Shown here: positions 50,730-60,156 of the stretch, piece after piece
Layout of the letters: each line of letters starts with the position of its first letter
Position numbering within the stretch: the first letter of the stretch is position 1
Source: Lysinibacillus halotolerans
Lineage (GTDB): Bacteria; Bacillota; Bacilli; Bacillales_A; Planococcaceae
Length of the DNA: 64,000 bases
Assembly: GCF_003711845.1 (NCBI RefSeq)
Contig: NZ_RHLQ01000016.1
Coordinates: 1 to 64,000 of the forward strand
Reading direction: 5' to 3'
Notes under the pieces: model-generated
Told to the model about the DNA's origin: nothing
Databases searched by the model: none
Seen by the model: only the letters and a program-made list of their open reading frames with translations
Made by a program: the position numbers and the translations under genes

Positions 50730-51899
50730 ATGAAAGTAGTAGTTTTAGGCGCTGGCTTAATGGGGAAAGAAGTAGCGAGGGATTTAAACTCTATCGAAAA
50801 TGTAGAAAAAATATATTTGGCAGATATCGATACGAATGCAGCTCAACAATTTGTTGACTCTCTTTCAACGTCGAAAATCGAAGTAGTATCTTTAAATGCG
50901 AAAAATGAAGATGAATTACGTAACGTCATGGCAAAGGGGGACGTTGCTGTTAATGCACTATTCTATGAATTTAATGAGAGGGTTGCAAAGACAGCTATTG
51001 AAGTTGGCGTCCACTCTGTCGATTTAGGAGGACACATCGGGGAAGTAACGGAACATATTTTGACATTACATGAAGAGGCAAAGGCGAAAAATGTCACATT
51101 AATTCCTGATTTAGGCGTAGCTCCTGGGATGATCAATATATTAGCCGGATATGGTGCTTCTAAATTAGATACGATTGAATCGATAAAGCTTTATGTAGGT
51201 GGTATTCCGACTAAACCTGAACCACCGCTAAATTATACACAAGTATTTTCTTTAGAAGGGGTTATCGATCATTATACAGAACCTGCGAAAATAATTAAGG
51301 ATGGAAAGTTAACTGAAGTAAAATCTCTTTCTGGAATTGAGCCAATTTATTTTGATCAATTTGGCGTTCTAGAAGCCTTTTATACTTCTGGTGGAACGTC
51401 CACGTTAACGAATACTTTCCCTCATGTTAAAAACCTTGAATATAAAACGATTCGTTATAAAGGGCATGCAGAAAAGTTTCAATTGCTTGCCGATTTAGGG
51501 TTCTTAGATAAAGGAAATAAAGTGGAAGTCGATGGAAATGAAGTAGCGGTCCGCGATGTTGTCCGTGAGGCTCTAAAGAAAAAACTGTCGCTAGGAGATA
51601 AAGAAGATGCTGTTCTATTGCGTGTCATTGTTTCAGGTGAGAAATCCGATGAGCAATTAACTTATGAATACGAATTAACGATTAAAAGAGATGAAAAAAC
51701 GACGATGACGGCTATGGCTCGTGCAACAGCATGTACGATTGCTACAGTTGCTGTTATGGTTGGCAGTGGTGTGATTACTGAGCACGGTGTTTATCCGCCT
51801 GAATCAATTGTTCCTGGTGATGAATATATCGAGAAAATGGCAAAACGAGGCGTTATGATTAAAGAAACTTCCCATCGTTCAACTATTGTTAAATGGTAG
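50730..51899 (+). CDS. Saccharopine dehydrogenase family protein, probable L-lysine 6-dehydrogenase
   Basis: 389 residues. N-terminal Rossmann motif [16 protein letters not shown], then [34 protein letters not shown] and [15 protein letters not shown], which resemble Geobacillus lysine epsilon-dehydrogenase. That enzyme deaminates lysine at C6 to allysine. Direct coupling with an aldehyde dehydrogenase fits a lysine breakdown route. ATG 50730 lies 9 nt after AAAGGGG; ATG 50721 abuts that site and is unlikely. Followed by its own terminator. Confidence 0.82.
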   Translation: MKVVVLGAGLMGKEVARDLNSIENVEKIYLADIDTNAAQQFVDSLSTSKIEVVSLNAKNEDELRNVMAKGDVAVNALFYEFNERVAKTAIEVGVHSVDLGGHIGEVTEHILTLHEEAKAKNVTLIPDLGVAPGMINILAGYGASKLDTIESIKLYVGGIPTKPEPPLNYTQVFSLEGVIDHYTEPAKIIKDGKLTEVKSLSGIEPIYFDQFGVLEAFYTSGGTSTLTNTFPHVKNLEYKTIRYKGHAEKFQLLADLGFLDKGNKVEVDGNEVAVRDVVREALKKKLSLGDKEDAVLLRVIVSGEKSDEQLTYEYELTIKRDEKTTMTAMARATACTIATVAVMVGSGVITEHGVYPPESIVPGDEYIEKMAKRGVMIKETSHRSTIVKW

Positions 51900-51922
51900 T
51901 GTAACGTCAAATTAAATATTTT

Positions 51923-51961
51923 AAGTGTGGAGAAATCAAACGATTTTTCACACTTTTTTTT
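51923..51961 (+). terminator. Terminator of the lysine catabolic pair
   Basis: AAGTGTG (51923-51929) pairs with CACACTT (51949-51955), with inner AAATC/GATTT, then a run of T. Confidence 0.9.
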
Positions 51962-52046
51962 TGGAAAAAATTTTATAAAAAGTTTGTAACGAAACGAAGA
52001 AATAAAAGTCTAATGGGATAAATACATTCTAAAGGGGAGGAAACAG

Positions 52047-54218
52047 ATGAAAAAAAGATTATATATTAGTGGAATCCTTTTGATGGCCATCGCACTTATT
52101 GCCTTCGTAAGTGTTTGGATACTAGGGAAAAAAGTTGAGGTCAGCGCTTCTTCAACTGTTTTTATAAATCAACCGTACCATGTCCATTTTTCCCATAAAA
52201 TGAATGACAATAGTATTCAAGATCAATTCATTTATATTACGAATGCAGCTGGGGAAAAGGTTAAGGGCGAAATTACTTTGGAACAAAATAAACAGTCTCT
52301 TTCAATAGAAAATTTGCTGCCTGGACAATACGTTCTTCATATTGAAGAAGAGGCCTTTAAAGAAAAACCTTTAAATACAAAGAAACAAGAAGTGGAATTT
52401 AAAGTTATAGAAGAACTTGAAAAAATTACGTCACTTCAGGAGTTGAAAGATTTCTTCCAAAATGCCATCAATACAGATGCTACGAACCATTCGATGTTTG
52501 AGACAACTGTCGAGGAAAGTAAAAGTGCAGACATGTCTTCCTCTAACGAAATATCAGGTGGAGCAAGTGACGATGGCGCCGAGTCTTATTCTACTACAAA
52601 CAATCAAGTAGAGGACATTGAAGAAGGAGATATTGTCGTAACGGACGGTAAATATATTTATACTGCTGTAGATAATCAAATTATCATAACAGATGGGACA
52701 AATCACAATGCTTTAAAAATTGCTAGTAAAATTACATTAGATGGAAACAGTTATCCATCTCAACTAATGATACATCAAAATATGTTAATCGTTGTTATGG
52801 ATGATTATGTGGAGACAAAAAAAGATGGATATGCTAGTGGAAATAGTATGACAAAGGTAGCCTTTTATAGTATGGAGAATCCAGCTAAACCTAAGTTAAT
52901 AAGAGAGTTTGCACAAGATGGTTATATAAACGGAGTTCGTAAATATAATAATATCCTGTATATTGTGTCAAATAAGGCGCCGGAATATTGGCTGTTAGAA
53001 AAAGAAAAAGATGTTGAATTGCGACCATACACTTATGATAGTGCTCAAGATAAAGAGGTAAAGCCGATGGATTTAGACCAGTTGACGATTTTACCAGGAT
53101 CCAATGAGCCAAACTATATAATTATATCGTCTATTGATTTAAACAATTTTGAAGAGAAAAAAATTGAAACAAAAGGTTTTCTAGGTGGTAGCTCCTCGTT
53201 ATACATGTCGGAAAATGCCCTTTATTTAACAGCTGTTGATTTTATGGCGAGAACACTAGAAAAAGAAACGGATTCAAAGGTATCGACGGATATAGCCATT
53301 TTACCAGCAGGACCAACAACTACAGATATTTTTAAATTTACAATTGATGGAGTGAAAGTGGAGTTTTTAGCTTCAACTTCTATTACAGGAAGTCTTTTAA
53401 ATCAATTCTCGATGGATGAACATAATGGTTATTTCCGTATTGCAACTACTGAAGGAGATGCATGGGGCGGTACGAATGAATCTACTAAAAATCATCTCTT
53501 TGTTTACAATGATAAATTGGAAAAAGTAGGGGAAGTAACAGATTTAGCGAAAGGAGAACGAATATACTCTGCCCGTTTTATGGGGGATAAAGCCTATATT
53601 GTGACATTTAAACAAGTAGATCCGCTGTTTGTAATTGATTTACAAAATCCGAAACAACCGAAAGTATTAGGTGAATTGAAAATCCCTGGTTATAGTAATT
53701 ATCTTCATCCGTTAGATGAACATCATTTAATCGGAATAGGATACGATACAGAATCAAGGATAGATAGTACTTCTAAACAGCCTATTATAACAACGAAAGG
53801 TATTAAAGTATCTTTATTTGATATTACAGATTACGAAAACCCGAAGGAACAAGATTCGGTTGTAATAGGTGGGCGTGGTACCCACTCGGAAATAGAGTAT
53901 AATCATAAAGCTTTATTTAGAAATGAAGAATATAACTATTTTGGATTCCCTGTGACGGTTTATGAAGGGAAAGGGGAATACGACGTCGAATATAAAGGCT
54001 CTGGGGCCGTTATATACGAAATTACGGCTGATCATGGTATTGAGTTAAAAGGAAATTTAATCACTCCTGCAAAACAAGGAGAAGAATATGAAAACTGGGA
54101 AACGTTAATTACACGTTTACTTTACATTGAAGACATATTGTATACCGTTTCAAGAGATGAAGTGAGGAGCTACAATTTACAAAACTTCAATGCTTTAGGT
54201 AGTGTGAAGCTAAAATAG
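52047..54218 (+). CDS. Secreted or anchored beta-propeller protein (PF09826 type)
   Basis: 723 residues. One N-terminal hydrophobic helix (ISGILLMAIALIAFVSVWILG) acts as signal or anchor. It is followed by an Ig-like region (residues about 30-130), a Ser/Glu-rich linker (about 165-190) and a large C-terminal propeller. The family signature NNQVEDIEEGDIVVTDGKYIYTAVDNQ (read over about 195-222) marks the start of the propeller; IYSARFMGDKAYIVTFKQVDPLFVIDL occurs near 500. Function unknown; wall- or surface-associated binding is likely. GGGGAGG precedes the ATG; single gene with its own terminator. Confidence 0.88.
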   Translation: MKKRLYISGILLMAIALIAFVSVWILGKKVEVSASSTVFINQPYHVHFSHKMNDNSIQDQFIYITNAAGEKVKGEITLEQNKQSLSIENLLPGQYVLHIEEEAFKEKPLNTKKQEVEFKVIEELEKITSLQELKDFFQNAINTDATNHSMFETTVEESKSADMSSSNEISGGASDDGAESYSTTNNQVEDIEEGDIVVTDGKYIYTAVDNQIIITDGTNHNALKIASKITLDGNSYPSQLMIHQNMLIVVMDDYVETKKDGYASGNSMTKVAFYSMENPAKPKLIREFAQDGYINGVRKYNNILYIVSNKAPEYWLLEKEKDVELRPYTYDSAQDKEVKPMDLDQLTILPGSNEPNYIIISSIDLNNFEEKKIETKGFLGGSSSLYMSENALYLTAVDFMARTLEKETDSKVSTDIAILPAGPTTTDIFKFTIDGVKVEFLASTSITGSLLNQFSMDEHNGYFRIATTEGDAWGGTNESTKNHLFVYNDKLEKVGEVTDLAKGERIYSARFMGDKAYIVTFKQVDPLFVIDLQNPKQPKVLGELKIPGYSNYLHPLDEHHLIGIGYDTESRIDSTSKQPIITTKGIKVSLFDITDYENPKEQDSVVIGGRGTHSEIEYNHKALFRNEEYNYFGFPVTVYEGKGEYDVEYKGSGAVIYEITADHGIELKGNLITPAKQGEEYENWETLITRLLYIEDILYTVSRDEVRSYNLQNFNALGSVKLK

Positions 54219-54236
54219 CCTTAAGAAAGAATAGAT

Positions 54237-54271
54237 AGTACAATTCAGCAAAAACTGGATTGTACTTTTTA
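54237..54271 (+). terminator. Terminator after the beta-propeller gene
   Basis: AGTACAATTCAG (54237-54248) pairs with CTGGATTGTACT (54255-54266), one G-T pair, then T5. Confidence 0.92.
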
Positions 54272-54483
54272 TCTTAAAATTAAATAGATAGTTATTAATG
54301 AAGTAGAAATTGTTGAAGGTTATATTCCTTTCGTATGTAAAGGTTACGAAATATTATGATTCCCTTGTTTATAAAATGGACAAAATTACCACAATTAAAA
54401 TAAAAATTAATAATGTTTGTATTGAGATAATCTTTACTGTTCGATAATATGAGCATGGAGAAAAAGGAGATTGACTCAAAAAT

Positions 54484-55233
54484 ATGAACAATGAACAAAA
54501 TTTTGAATTGGCACTAGACTGTTTTTTACTAGCTGGCCAAATAATGATGGAAAGCGGAGCGGAAACTTATCGAGTAGAAGATACAATGCTTCGTATGGCT
54601 CGCTCCCAAAATATTGAGGATGCTCAAAGTTATGTAACTCCAACAGGAATCATTTTATCCTTAGGAAAAAAACAAGTTACGAAAATAACGTCCATAGCAG
54701 CAAGAATTACGGACTTGCATAAAATTGCCAAGGTCAACAATGTCTCGAGAAAGCTTACTAGCCAAAGGATTACGTTAGAAGAGGCGTATGAAGAGTTAAG
54801 AAAAATACAAAAAACGAATTATTTTTTACCAGTACATTTACAAATATTAGCTGCATCCATTGCAAGTAGTTGTTTTTTAGTATTAGTGAACGGCTATTGG
54901 TCGGATATGCCTGTTGCCTTTGTGGCAGGAGGAGTCGGATTTTTCGTTTTTATGATTATTCAAGAGATGACAAAGGTGAAGTTTTTCTCGGAGTTTTTAG
55001 CTGCATTAGTCGTTGGATTGATTGCCTCTTTGGCGGTACAGTTCGGACTAGGAAAAGAAATGGACAAAATTATTGTTGGCAGTGTCATGCCTCTCGTTCC
55101 AGGTTTGATTATTACGAATGCCGTTCGTGATTTAATGGCAGGGCATTTTACGGCTGGAATAGCTAAGGGAGCCGAAGCCTTTTTAACAGCCTTTGCAATT
55201 GGGGCTGGTATTGCTCTCATTGTAGCTTCTTAA
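54484..55233 (+). CDS. ThrE-family exporter, N-terminal-type subunit (YjjP-like)
   Basis: 249 residues. A cytoplasmic domain with MESGAETYRVEDTMLRMA and VTPTGIILSL is followed by five predicted helices from about residue 115. This is the first half of the threonine/serine (or, in E. coli YjjPB, succinate) exporter family. It works with the next gene, 11 bases downstream, which supplies the second half. The exported compound is not known here. Confidence 0.87.
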   Translation: MNNEQNFELALDCFLLAGQIMMESGAETYRVEDTMLRMARSQNIEDAQSYVTPTGIILSLGKKQVTKITSIAARITDLHKIAKVNNVSRKLTSQRITLEEAYEELRKIQKTNYFLPVHLQILAASIASSCFLVLVNGYWSDMPVAFVAGGVGFFVFMIIQEMTKVKFFSEFLAALVVGLIASLAVQFGLGKEMDKIIVGSVMPLVPGLIITNAVRDLMAGHFTAGIAKGAEAFLTAFAIGAGIALIVAS

Positions 55234-55244
55234 GGAGAATGAAT

Positions 55245-55733
55245 ATGGAGTTTATTATACAAGCATTATTTAGTTTTATATTTACAGCTTGCTTTGGTGT
55301 CATTTTCAATGCACCTACAAAGGCAATTCCATATTGCGGTTTCGTTGGTGCGATCGGATGGATGGTATACTATATCCTTTACGAGGTTAAGGTCACAGAA
55401 GTACAGGCTTCTTTTTTAGGGGCATTTGTCGTTGCCCTAGTAGCTCAAATTTTTGCCCGGCGGTTTAAAATGCCAATGATTATTTTTAATGTTTCAGGAA
55501 TTATTCCATTAGTTCCGGGTGGTATCGCCTATAATACGATGCGTAATATTGTCGAACTAGACTATAATATGGGAATTCAAAATGGTATGCGCGTATTTAT
55601 GATTTCCGGTGCCATCGCAATGGGACTTGTTTTTGCAGAGGTAATTGTACAATTAGTGATGAGGATGTTCCATAAGGGCAGAACGTCTATGCAATCTTAC
55701 GCAAGAGCAAAAAGAAGGCAAAAAATTAAGTAG
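55245..55733 (+). CDS. ThrE-family exporter, C-terminal-type subunit (YjjB-like)
   Basis: 162 residues with five predicted helices. IPYCGFVGAIGWMVYYIL, SFLGAFVVALVAQIFARRFKMP and VSGIIPLVPGGIAYNTMRNIV are the YjjB/ThrE_2 marks. AAGGAG seven bases before ATG 55245 sets the start; ATG 55239 is too close to it. Forms the exporter with the preceding gene. Confidence 0.88.
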   Translation: MEFIIQALFSFIFTACFGVIFNAPTKAIPYCGFVGAIGWMVYYILYEVKVTEVQASFLGAFVVALVAQIFARRFKMPMIIFNVSGIIPLVPGGIAYNTMRNIVELDYNMGIQNGMRVFMISGAIAMGLVFAEVIVQLVMRMFHKGRTSMQSYARAKRRQKIK

Positions 55734-55741
55734 ACAAATAA

Positions 55742-55783
55742 AACTGCAAGGCACTCATAGATTAGAGAGTCTTGCAGTTTTTA
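55742..55783. terminator. Terminator between the ThrE-type pair and the convergent EAL gene
   Basis: AACTGCAAG (55742-55750) pairs with CTTGCAGTT (55771-55779), with an inner ACTC/GAGaGT part and T-tract on the plus strand. Confidence 0.85.
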
Positions 55784-55802
55784 TGTTTTTGTAGAGAGAA
55801 TT

Positions 55803-57827
55803 TTATATCACTTTCACGAGTTTTCTTATAGTGTCATGACTAACAGGTTTACTAATTAAATATCCTTGAATAGCATCACAACCATATTCCTCTAATATTT
55901 CTTGCTGTTGTTTTGTTTCAACGCCTTCTGCCAATACAGTTAAGTTCATGGATTTACCAAACTGAACCATACCGTTAATGAGGCGTTGGGTTTTTTCAGA
56001 TTTTAATAAGGAACTAATAAACATTTGATCAATTTTTAAAATTTTAATTGGCAACAGTTGCATATAACGGAATGAAGCATAGCCTGTTCCAAAGTCATCA
56101 AGAATAAATACAATTCCTTCGTTTTCAAGTTTTAACATTTGTTTAATAATAGATTTTTCAGCTTCAGCTTCTAAGGCGAACTTTTCTGTAATTTCAATTT
56201 GAATTAAGTTTGCCGGACAGCGAGTATTTTCTAACGTTTCTAAAATTGTTTTAGCCATGTTTTTGTCCCGGAATTCGCGGACAGACAAGTTAATACTAAT
56301 TTTTAAATCTAACCCTTCACTATGCCATTTAGCAGCTTGCTTACAAGCTTCTTCAATGACAAAGGAACCGATGTTATTAATTAGACCGGTTTCTTCTGCT
56401 ATTGGAATTAACTCGTCAGGTGATACAACACCAATTTCATCATCTTCCCAACGTACAAGGGCTTCTACTGCATCGATCTTTCCAGTATGGATATTTAGTT
56501 GCGGCTGATATAGTACTTTTAAATGCTGTTGATCAAGGGCGAATAATAATCTTTTCTCAATAATAGATTTTCGATTAATCGCTTTATGAGTCGCATTAGA
56601 TAATGAAACAATGCTATCTCCACCAGCTTCACGAACAGTAGAAATGGTAGCAAGGGAAGCTTTCATTAAGTGGGAAAATGTTGATTGATCTTGAGGTGCA
56701 CGGGTAATCCCACCACTAATTGAAATGGGTACTGCCATATTTCCATTATAAATAGGATTTTGTTTTAAATAAGTTAAAAAGCCTTGTATAAACCATTCGC
56801 CAAGAGGGGTAATGACAACAAACTCGTTTTCATTTATTCGTGCCATATGGCTGTCTTGGAAATAAATTTTCATACGTTTTGTAAATTCGACAATTAAATT
56901 GTTTTCTATATGATGATTGTGTAATTCTTTTAACGTATAAAACTTATCGATACTTATATACACGAACGTGAAATGGCGATTTTCCTTTATCATTTCGTTA
57001 ACGATAATTTCTAAACGGTGTGTATTCATCAAGCCAGTTTCAGGATCGATATAAGCAATTTTCTCAAGCTTATGTTGTATATTCTTTTGACTAGTAATAT
57101 CCTTTTCTATTAACACATATTGATACTGTTTATCTGTTTCGGAATAGGTTGGGATTACAGTTAAATCAACCCAATAAGGTAAACCATCTTTTGTAATTTT
57201 TTCTACTTCCCCTTGCCAAATTTGGCCAGAAGTAATAGTTTTCCAAATGATATCAACTACTTTTTTGCTGTTCTCATCTTCAGGAAAAAGCTGCCAAAAT
57301 GTTTTTCCTAATACACGCTTTGGTGTCCAGTGACTCGTATTAAGGAAAGCTTGGTTACAATGAATAATTAGTCCTTCTTCATCAATCGTTACCATCATGA
57401 AGGAAGAAAATAAACCATTTTGTAGATCTTTTAAAGCTTGAGTGGAATCATTGAGTCTAGTAAATAAAGAATCTATAAGACAAGTAATAAGAATAGAAGG
57501 CTCACCTTTTATATAAACTGGAGAGGCAATCAACGTAGCGTTAATGAAGGAATCCTCAATCGTTAAAAGTTGAACTTGTTCAAAGCGTAACGACTCATTT
57601 CCCGTTAATAATCTTTTGTAGGCTTCTTCTGATAGGGAAGATAGTAAGTTATCTTTTATAGATGAATTTTTATTTACAAATGTATCTATAGAGTAACCAA
57701 AATATTTTTCACTTAAATTGTTCCAAAGGACAACACTACCATGTCGATTCAGTGCAAAAGATGGAAAAGGAGATGTGTTTACTAATTTCTCATCGATAAT
57801 ATTCGTATTTTCTTCGCGCATCAGCAT
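55803..57827 (-). CDS. PAS-PAS-degenerate GGDEF-EAL protein (c-di-GMP phosphodiesterase)
   Basis: 674 residues without membrane segments. Two PAS-like sensor regions (about 15-120 and 140-255, the second with WQGEVEKITKDGLPYWVDLTV) precede a GGDEF domain whose signature is INENEFVVI instead of GGDEF. No cyclase activity is expected. The EAL domain is complete: EALVRW, SINLSVREF, IEITEKF, LDDFGTGYASFRY, LKIDQMFI and AEGVET. It should hydrolyse cyclic di-GMP, lowering levels to favour motility over attachment. The degenerate GGDEF may bind GTP as a control site. AGGAG lies 4 nt before ATG 57827. Confidence 0.92.
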   Translation of the reverse strand: MLMREENTNIIDEKLVNTSPFPSFALNRHGSVVLWNNLSEKYFGYSIDTFVNKNSSIKDNLLSSLSEEAYKRLLTGNESLRFEQVQLLTIEDSFINATLIASPVYIKGEPSILITCLIDSLFTRLNDSTQALKDLQNGLFSSFMMVTIDEEGLIIHCNQAFLNTSHWTPKRVLGKTFWQLFPEDENSKKVVDIIWKTITSGQIWQGEVEKITKDGLPYWVDLTVIPTYSETDKQYQYVLIEKDITSQKNIQHKLEKIAYIDPETGLMNTHRLEIIVNEMIKENRHFTFVYISIDKFYTLKELHNHHIENNLIVEFTKRMKIYFQDSHMARINENEFVVITPLGEWFIQGFLTYLKQNPIYNGNMAVPISISGGITRAPQDQSTFSHLMKASLATISTVREAGGDSIVSLSNATHKAINRKSIIEKRLLFALDQQHLKVLYQPQLNIHTGKIDAVEALVRWEDDEIGVVSPDELIPIAEETGLINNIGSFVIEEACKQAAKWHSEGLDLKISINLSVREFRDKNMAKTILETLENTRCPANLIQIEITEKFALEAEAEKSIIKQMLKLENEGIVFILDDFGTGYASFRYMQLLPIKILKIDQMFISSLLKSEKTQRLINGMVQFGKSMNLTVLAEGVETKQQQEILEEYGCDAIQGYLISKPVSHDTIRKLVKVI

Positions 57828-58425
57828 TCGACTCCTCGAGTATCCTATATTTATACTATTATTATAGAGATTTTACAGTAAATAGTCATTCCTAAACTAA
57901 TAGTAAGATTTTGATATTGAAATTTTGAAGGTCTTTAGAACTATAAAATGTTTTTTATAATGATAATTATAAACCAATATAAATATAAGGATGCATGAAT
58001 AAAAAACGAACGGGAATAAAAGAGAGTGAATTTTCATACGTGTTTTAGTGCCGAAAGATTCAAAATATAAAGATGAAATAGATGGTACTGAAGTAGTAAA
58101 ATGAAGTATTACAAATACTAATATTAATAGGTATTAAAGCGTTTACAGAAAATGAAAAAATATCCAATTTGAAAATTACTTTTAAGAATGTTTATTTTTC
58201 GTAAGTGAATGCTTTCGACACTAGGAAGTTTTATCTCTTTCCGACTTTAGGCGGTTGGCAAATTTTTAAGATTTGGATTATGCTTATTTATACTAATAAG
58301 TATCAAATATAGGTAAGAAAGTCAGAAAAATACAATATATAGCGGAAATGTGAACAAAATGTAAACTTTTGAATAATTTAACATATTTTGTCGCCAGTCA
58401 TAGGTCAATTTGTTAGGGGTGTGTC
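57828..58425. other. Long AT-rich intergenic region upstream of the ABC exporter
   Basis: About 600 bases. Contains an inverted repeat TTATAAT-N4-ATTATAA (57955-57972) and another, CTTATT-N6-AATAAG (58283-58300), the latter about 125 bases before the ABC gene. A short coding-like fragment near 58030-58100 (VPKDSKYKDEIDG) lacks a start and may be a gene relic. No clear promoter for the ABC exporter was assigned. Confidence 0.45.
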
Positions 58426-60156
58426 ATGAAAACGGTTTTTAGTTATGTGAAGCCATATAAATGGCCAGCAATCATTGCACTTTGTTTAATGCTCGTTGAA
58501 TTATCGGTAGAGCTTATTCAACCGTTAATAATTGCTAGAATTATTGATCACGGTATTATCGTAAAGGATTTAGGAACAATCGGTTATTGGGGATTTATTT
58601 TAATTATGCTGGCTATTTCAGCATTTTTAAGTGGGATTATTAATTCTTATTTTGCTTCCCACACAGCACAAAGTTTTGGCTTTGATTTACGGAACGCCTT
58701 ATTTAGTAAAATCCAATCTTTCACAATGGCAACTTACTTACGGTTTCCAACTTCCGGGCTCATTACGAGATTGACGAGCGATGTCCAACAAGTACAATCC
58801 GTACTGTTCATGAGTTTGCGAATTATGCTTCGTGCTCCATTGGCAGCGGTAGGCAGTTTAATGATGGCTTTTTTTGTTAACCCAAAAATGGCGCTGTTTT
58901 TATTAATTGGGACACCACTTCTTATGATTTTCTTATATATTATTGTCAAAAAGGGCGTTCACCTTTTTGGTGAAGTACAGCGTCGATTAGACCGGGTAAA
59001 CCGGGTTCTTCAAGAAAACCTCCAAGGAATACGGTTAGTAAAAGCTTATATGCGGGGAAACTATGAGTCTTCACGTTTTCAAGAAGTTTCAAATCATTTA
59101 AAAGTAGATACAATGAAAGCACTTCGTATGATGGAGCTAATACAACCGGTGTTGTTGTTTGTAATGAATGTTAGTTTACTCGCAGCTTTATGGTTTGGTT
59201 CGATTGATGTGAGTAACGGAAGTGCACAAGTAGGGGAATTAGTAGCGGTTGTTAACTATGCGCTACGCATGACCGGTTCCTTTTCTATGTTTGCTTTTAT
59301 TATTAATGCGCTTTCCCGTGCAAAGGCTTCTTCCGAACGGATGGAAGAAATATTGTTAATTGAAAGTGGAATTGAAGAACACACTCAATCTGAAAAACTT
59401 TCACCTACTATACAACATTCCGAATCGATTCGCTTCGAACATGTAACTTTCCAATATCCGAATACAAAAAAGCCGATATTGAAGGATGTTTCCTTTACTG
59501 TTGCTACTGGAGAAACAATCGCCATAATGGGGGCGACAGGGGCAGGGAAATCCACTCTATTAAACTTAATTCCTAGATTTTATGTACCAACTTCCGGGGC
59601 GATTTATATAAATGGACAACATATAACGAAATGGCCATTGGAGAAGCTTAGGTCAATGATTGGATATGTTCCCCAACAGTCTATGTTATTTACAGGATCC
59701 ATTTATGACAATGTTAGCTGGGGTAAACAGGGGGCTGAAATGGAAGAAGTGAGGATAGCAACAACTCAAGCTCAAATTCATCAGACGGTAGAAAATTTTC
59801 CAAATCAATATGAAACACGTGTTGGTCAAAAGGGGGTCAATCTTTCCGGTGGTCAAAAACAGCGTCTTTCAATTGCCCGAGCTCTAATACGCAAATCAAA
59901 AATTTTGCTGTTAGATGATAGTACTAGCGCGTTAGATGTTAAAACGGAAGCTGCTTTTTGGGATGCGATTAAAGGTGAACGAGCAACAATGCTCGTTGTA
60001 ACGCAGAAAATTCGCACAGCAAAAGGTGCGGATAAAATACTACTGCTCGATGAAGGACAGGTCATTGCCTATGGTACCCACAAACAATTACTTGAAACAA
60101 GTGAAGTTTATAAACAAATTGCCCTGTCTCAACATGAGAGGGAGGTCGATGCGTAG
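58426..60156 (+). CDS. Heterodimeric ABC exporter subunit 1 (YfiB-like), degenerate Walker B
   Basis: 576-residue half-transporter: six membrane helices (residues about 15-310) and a nucleotide-binding domain. Walker A GATGAGKST near 370, signature LSGGQKQRL near 473, and Walker B LLLDDSTSALD near 498. There the catalytic Glu is replaced by Asp, as in the non-consensus subunit of BmrCD/TM287-288-type exporters. It pairs with the next gene, whose GTG start overlaps the TAG stop by one base. Probable multidrug or lipid exporter. Confidence 0.92.
   Translation: MKTVFSYVKPYKWPAIIALCLMLVELSVELIQPLIIARIIDHGIIVKDLGTIGYWGFILIMLAISAFLSGIINSYFASHTAQSFGFDLRNALFSKIQSFTMATYLRFPTSGLITRLTSDVQQVQSVLFMSLRIMLRAPLAAVGSLMMAFFVNPKMALFLLIGTPLLMIFLYIIVKKGVHLFGEVQRRLDRVNRVLQENLQGIRLVKAYMRGNYESSRFQEVSNHLKVDTMKALRMMELIQPVLLFVMNVSLLAALWFGSIDVSNGSAQVGELVAVVNYALRMTGSFSMFAFIINALSRAKASSERMEEILLIESGIEEHTQSEKLSPTIQHSESIRFEHVTFQYPNTKKPILKDVSFTVATGETIAIMGATGAGKSTLLNLIPRFYVPTSGAIYINGQHITKWPLEKLRSMIGYVPQQSMLFTGSIYDNVSWGKQGAEMEEVRIATTQAQIHQTVENFPNQYETRVGQKGVNLSGGQKQRLSIARALIRKSKILLLDDSTSALDVKTEAAFWDAIKGERATMLVVTQKIRTAKGADKILLLDEGQVIAYGTHKQLLETSEVYKQIALSQHEREVDA

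Noticed and set aside
57955-57972. TTATAAT-N4-ATTATAA as a Fur or other operator
   Set aside because: Lacks the GATAAT-type symmetry of a Fur box and is more than 450 bases from the ABC gene; pure AT composition makes such repeats common.
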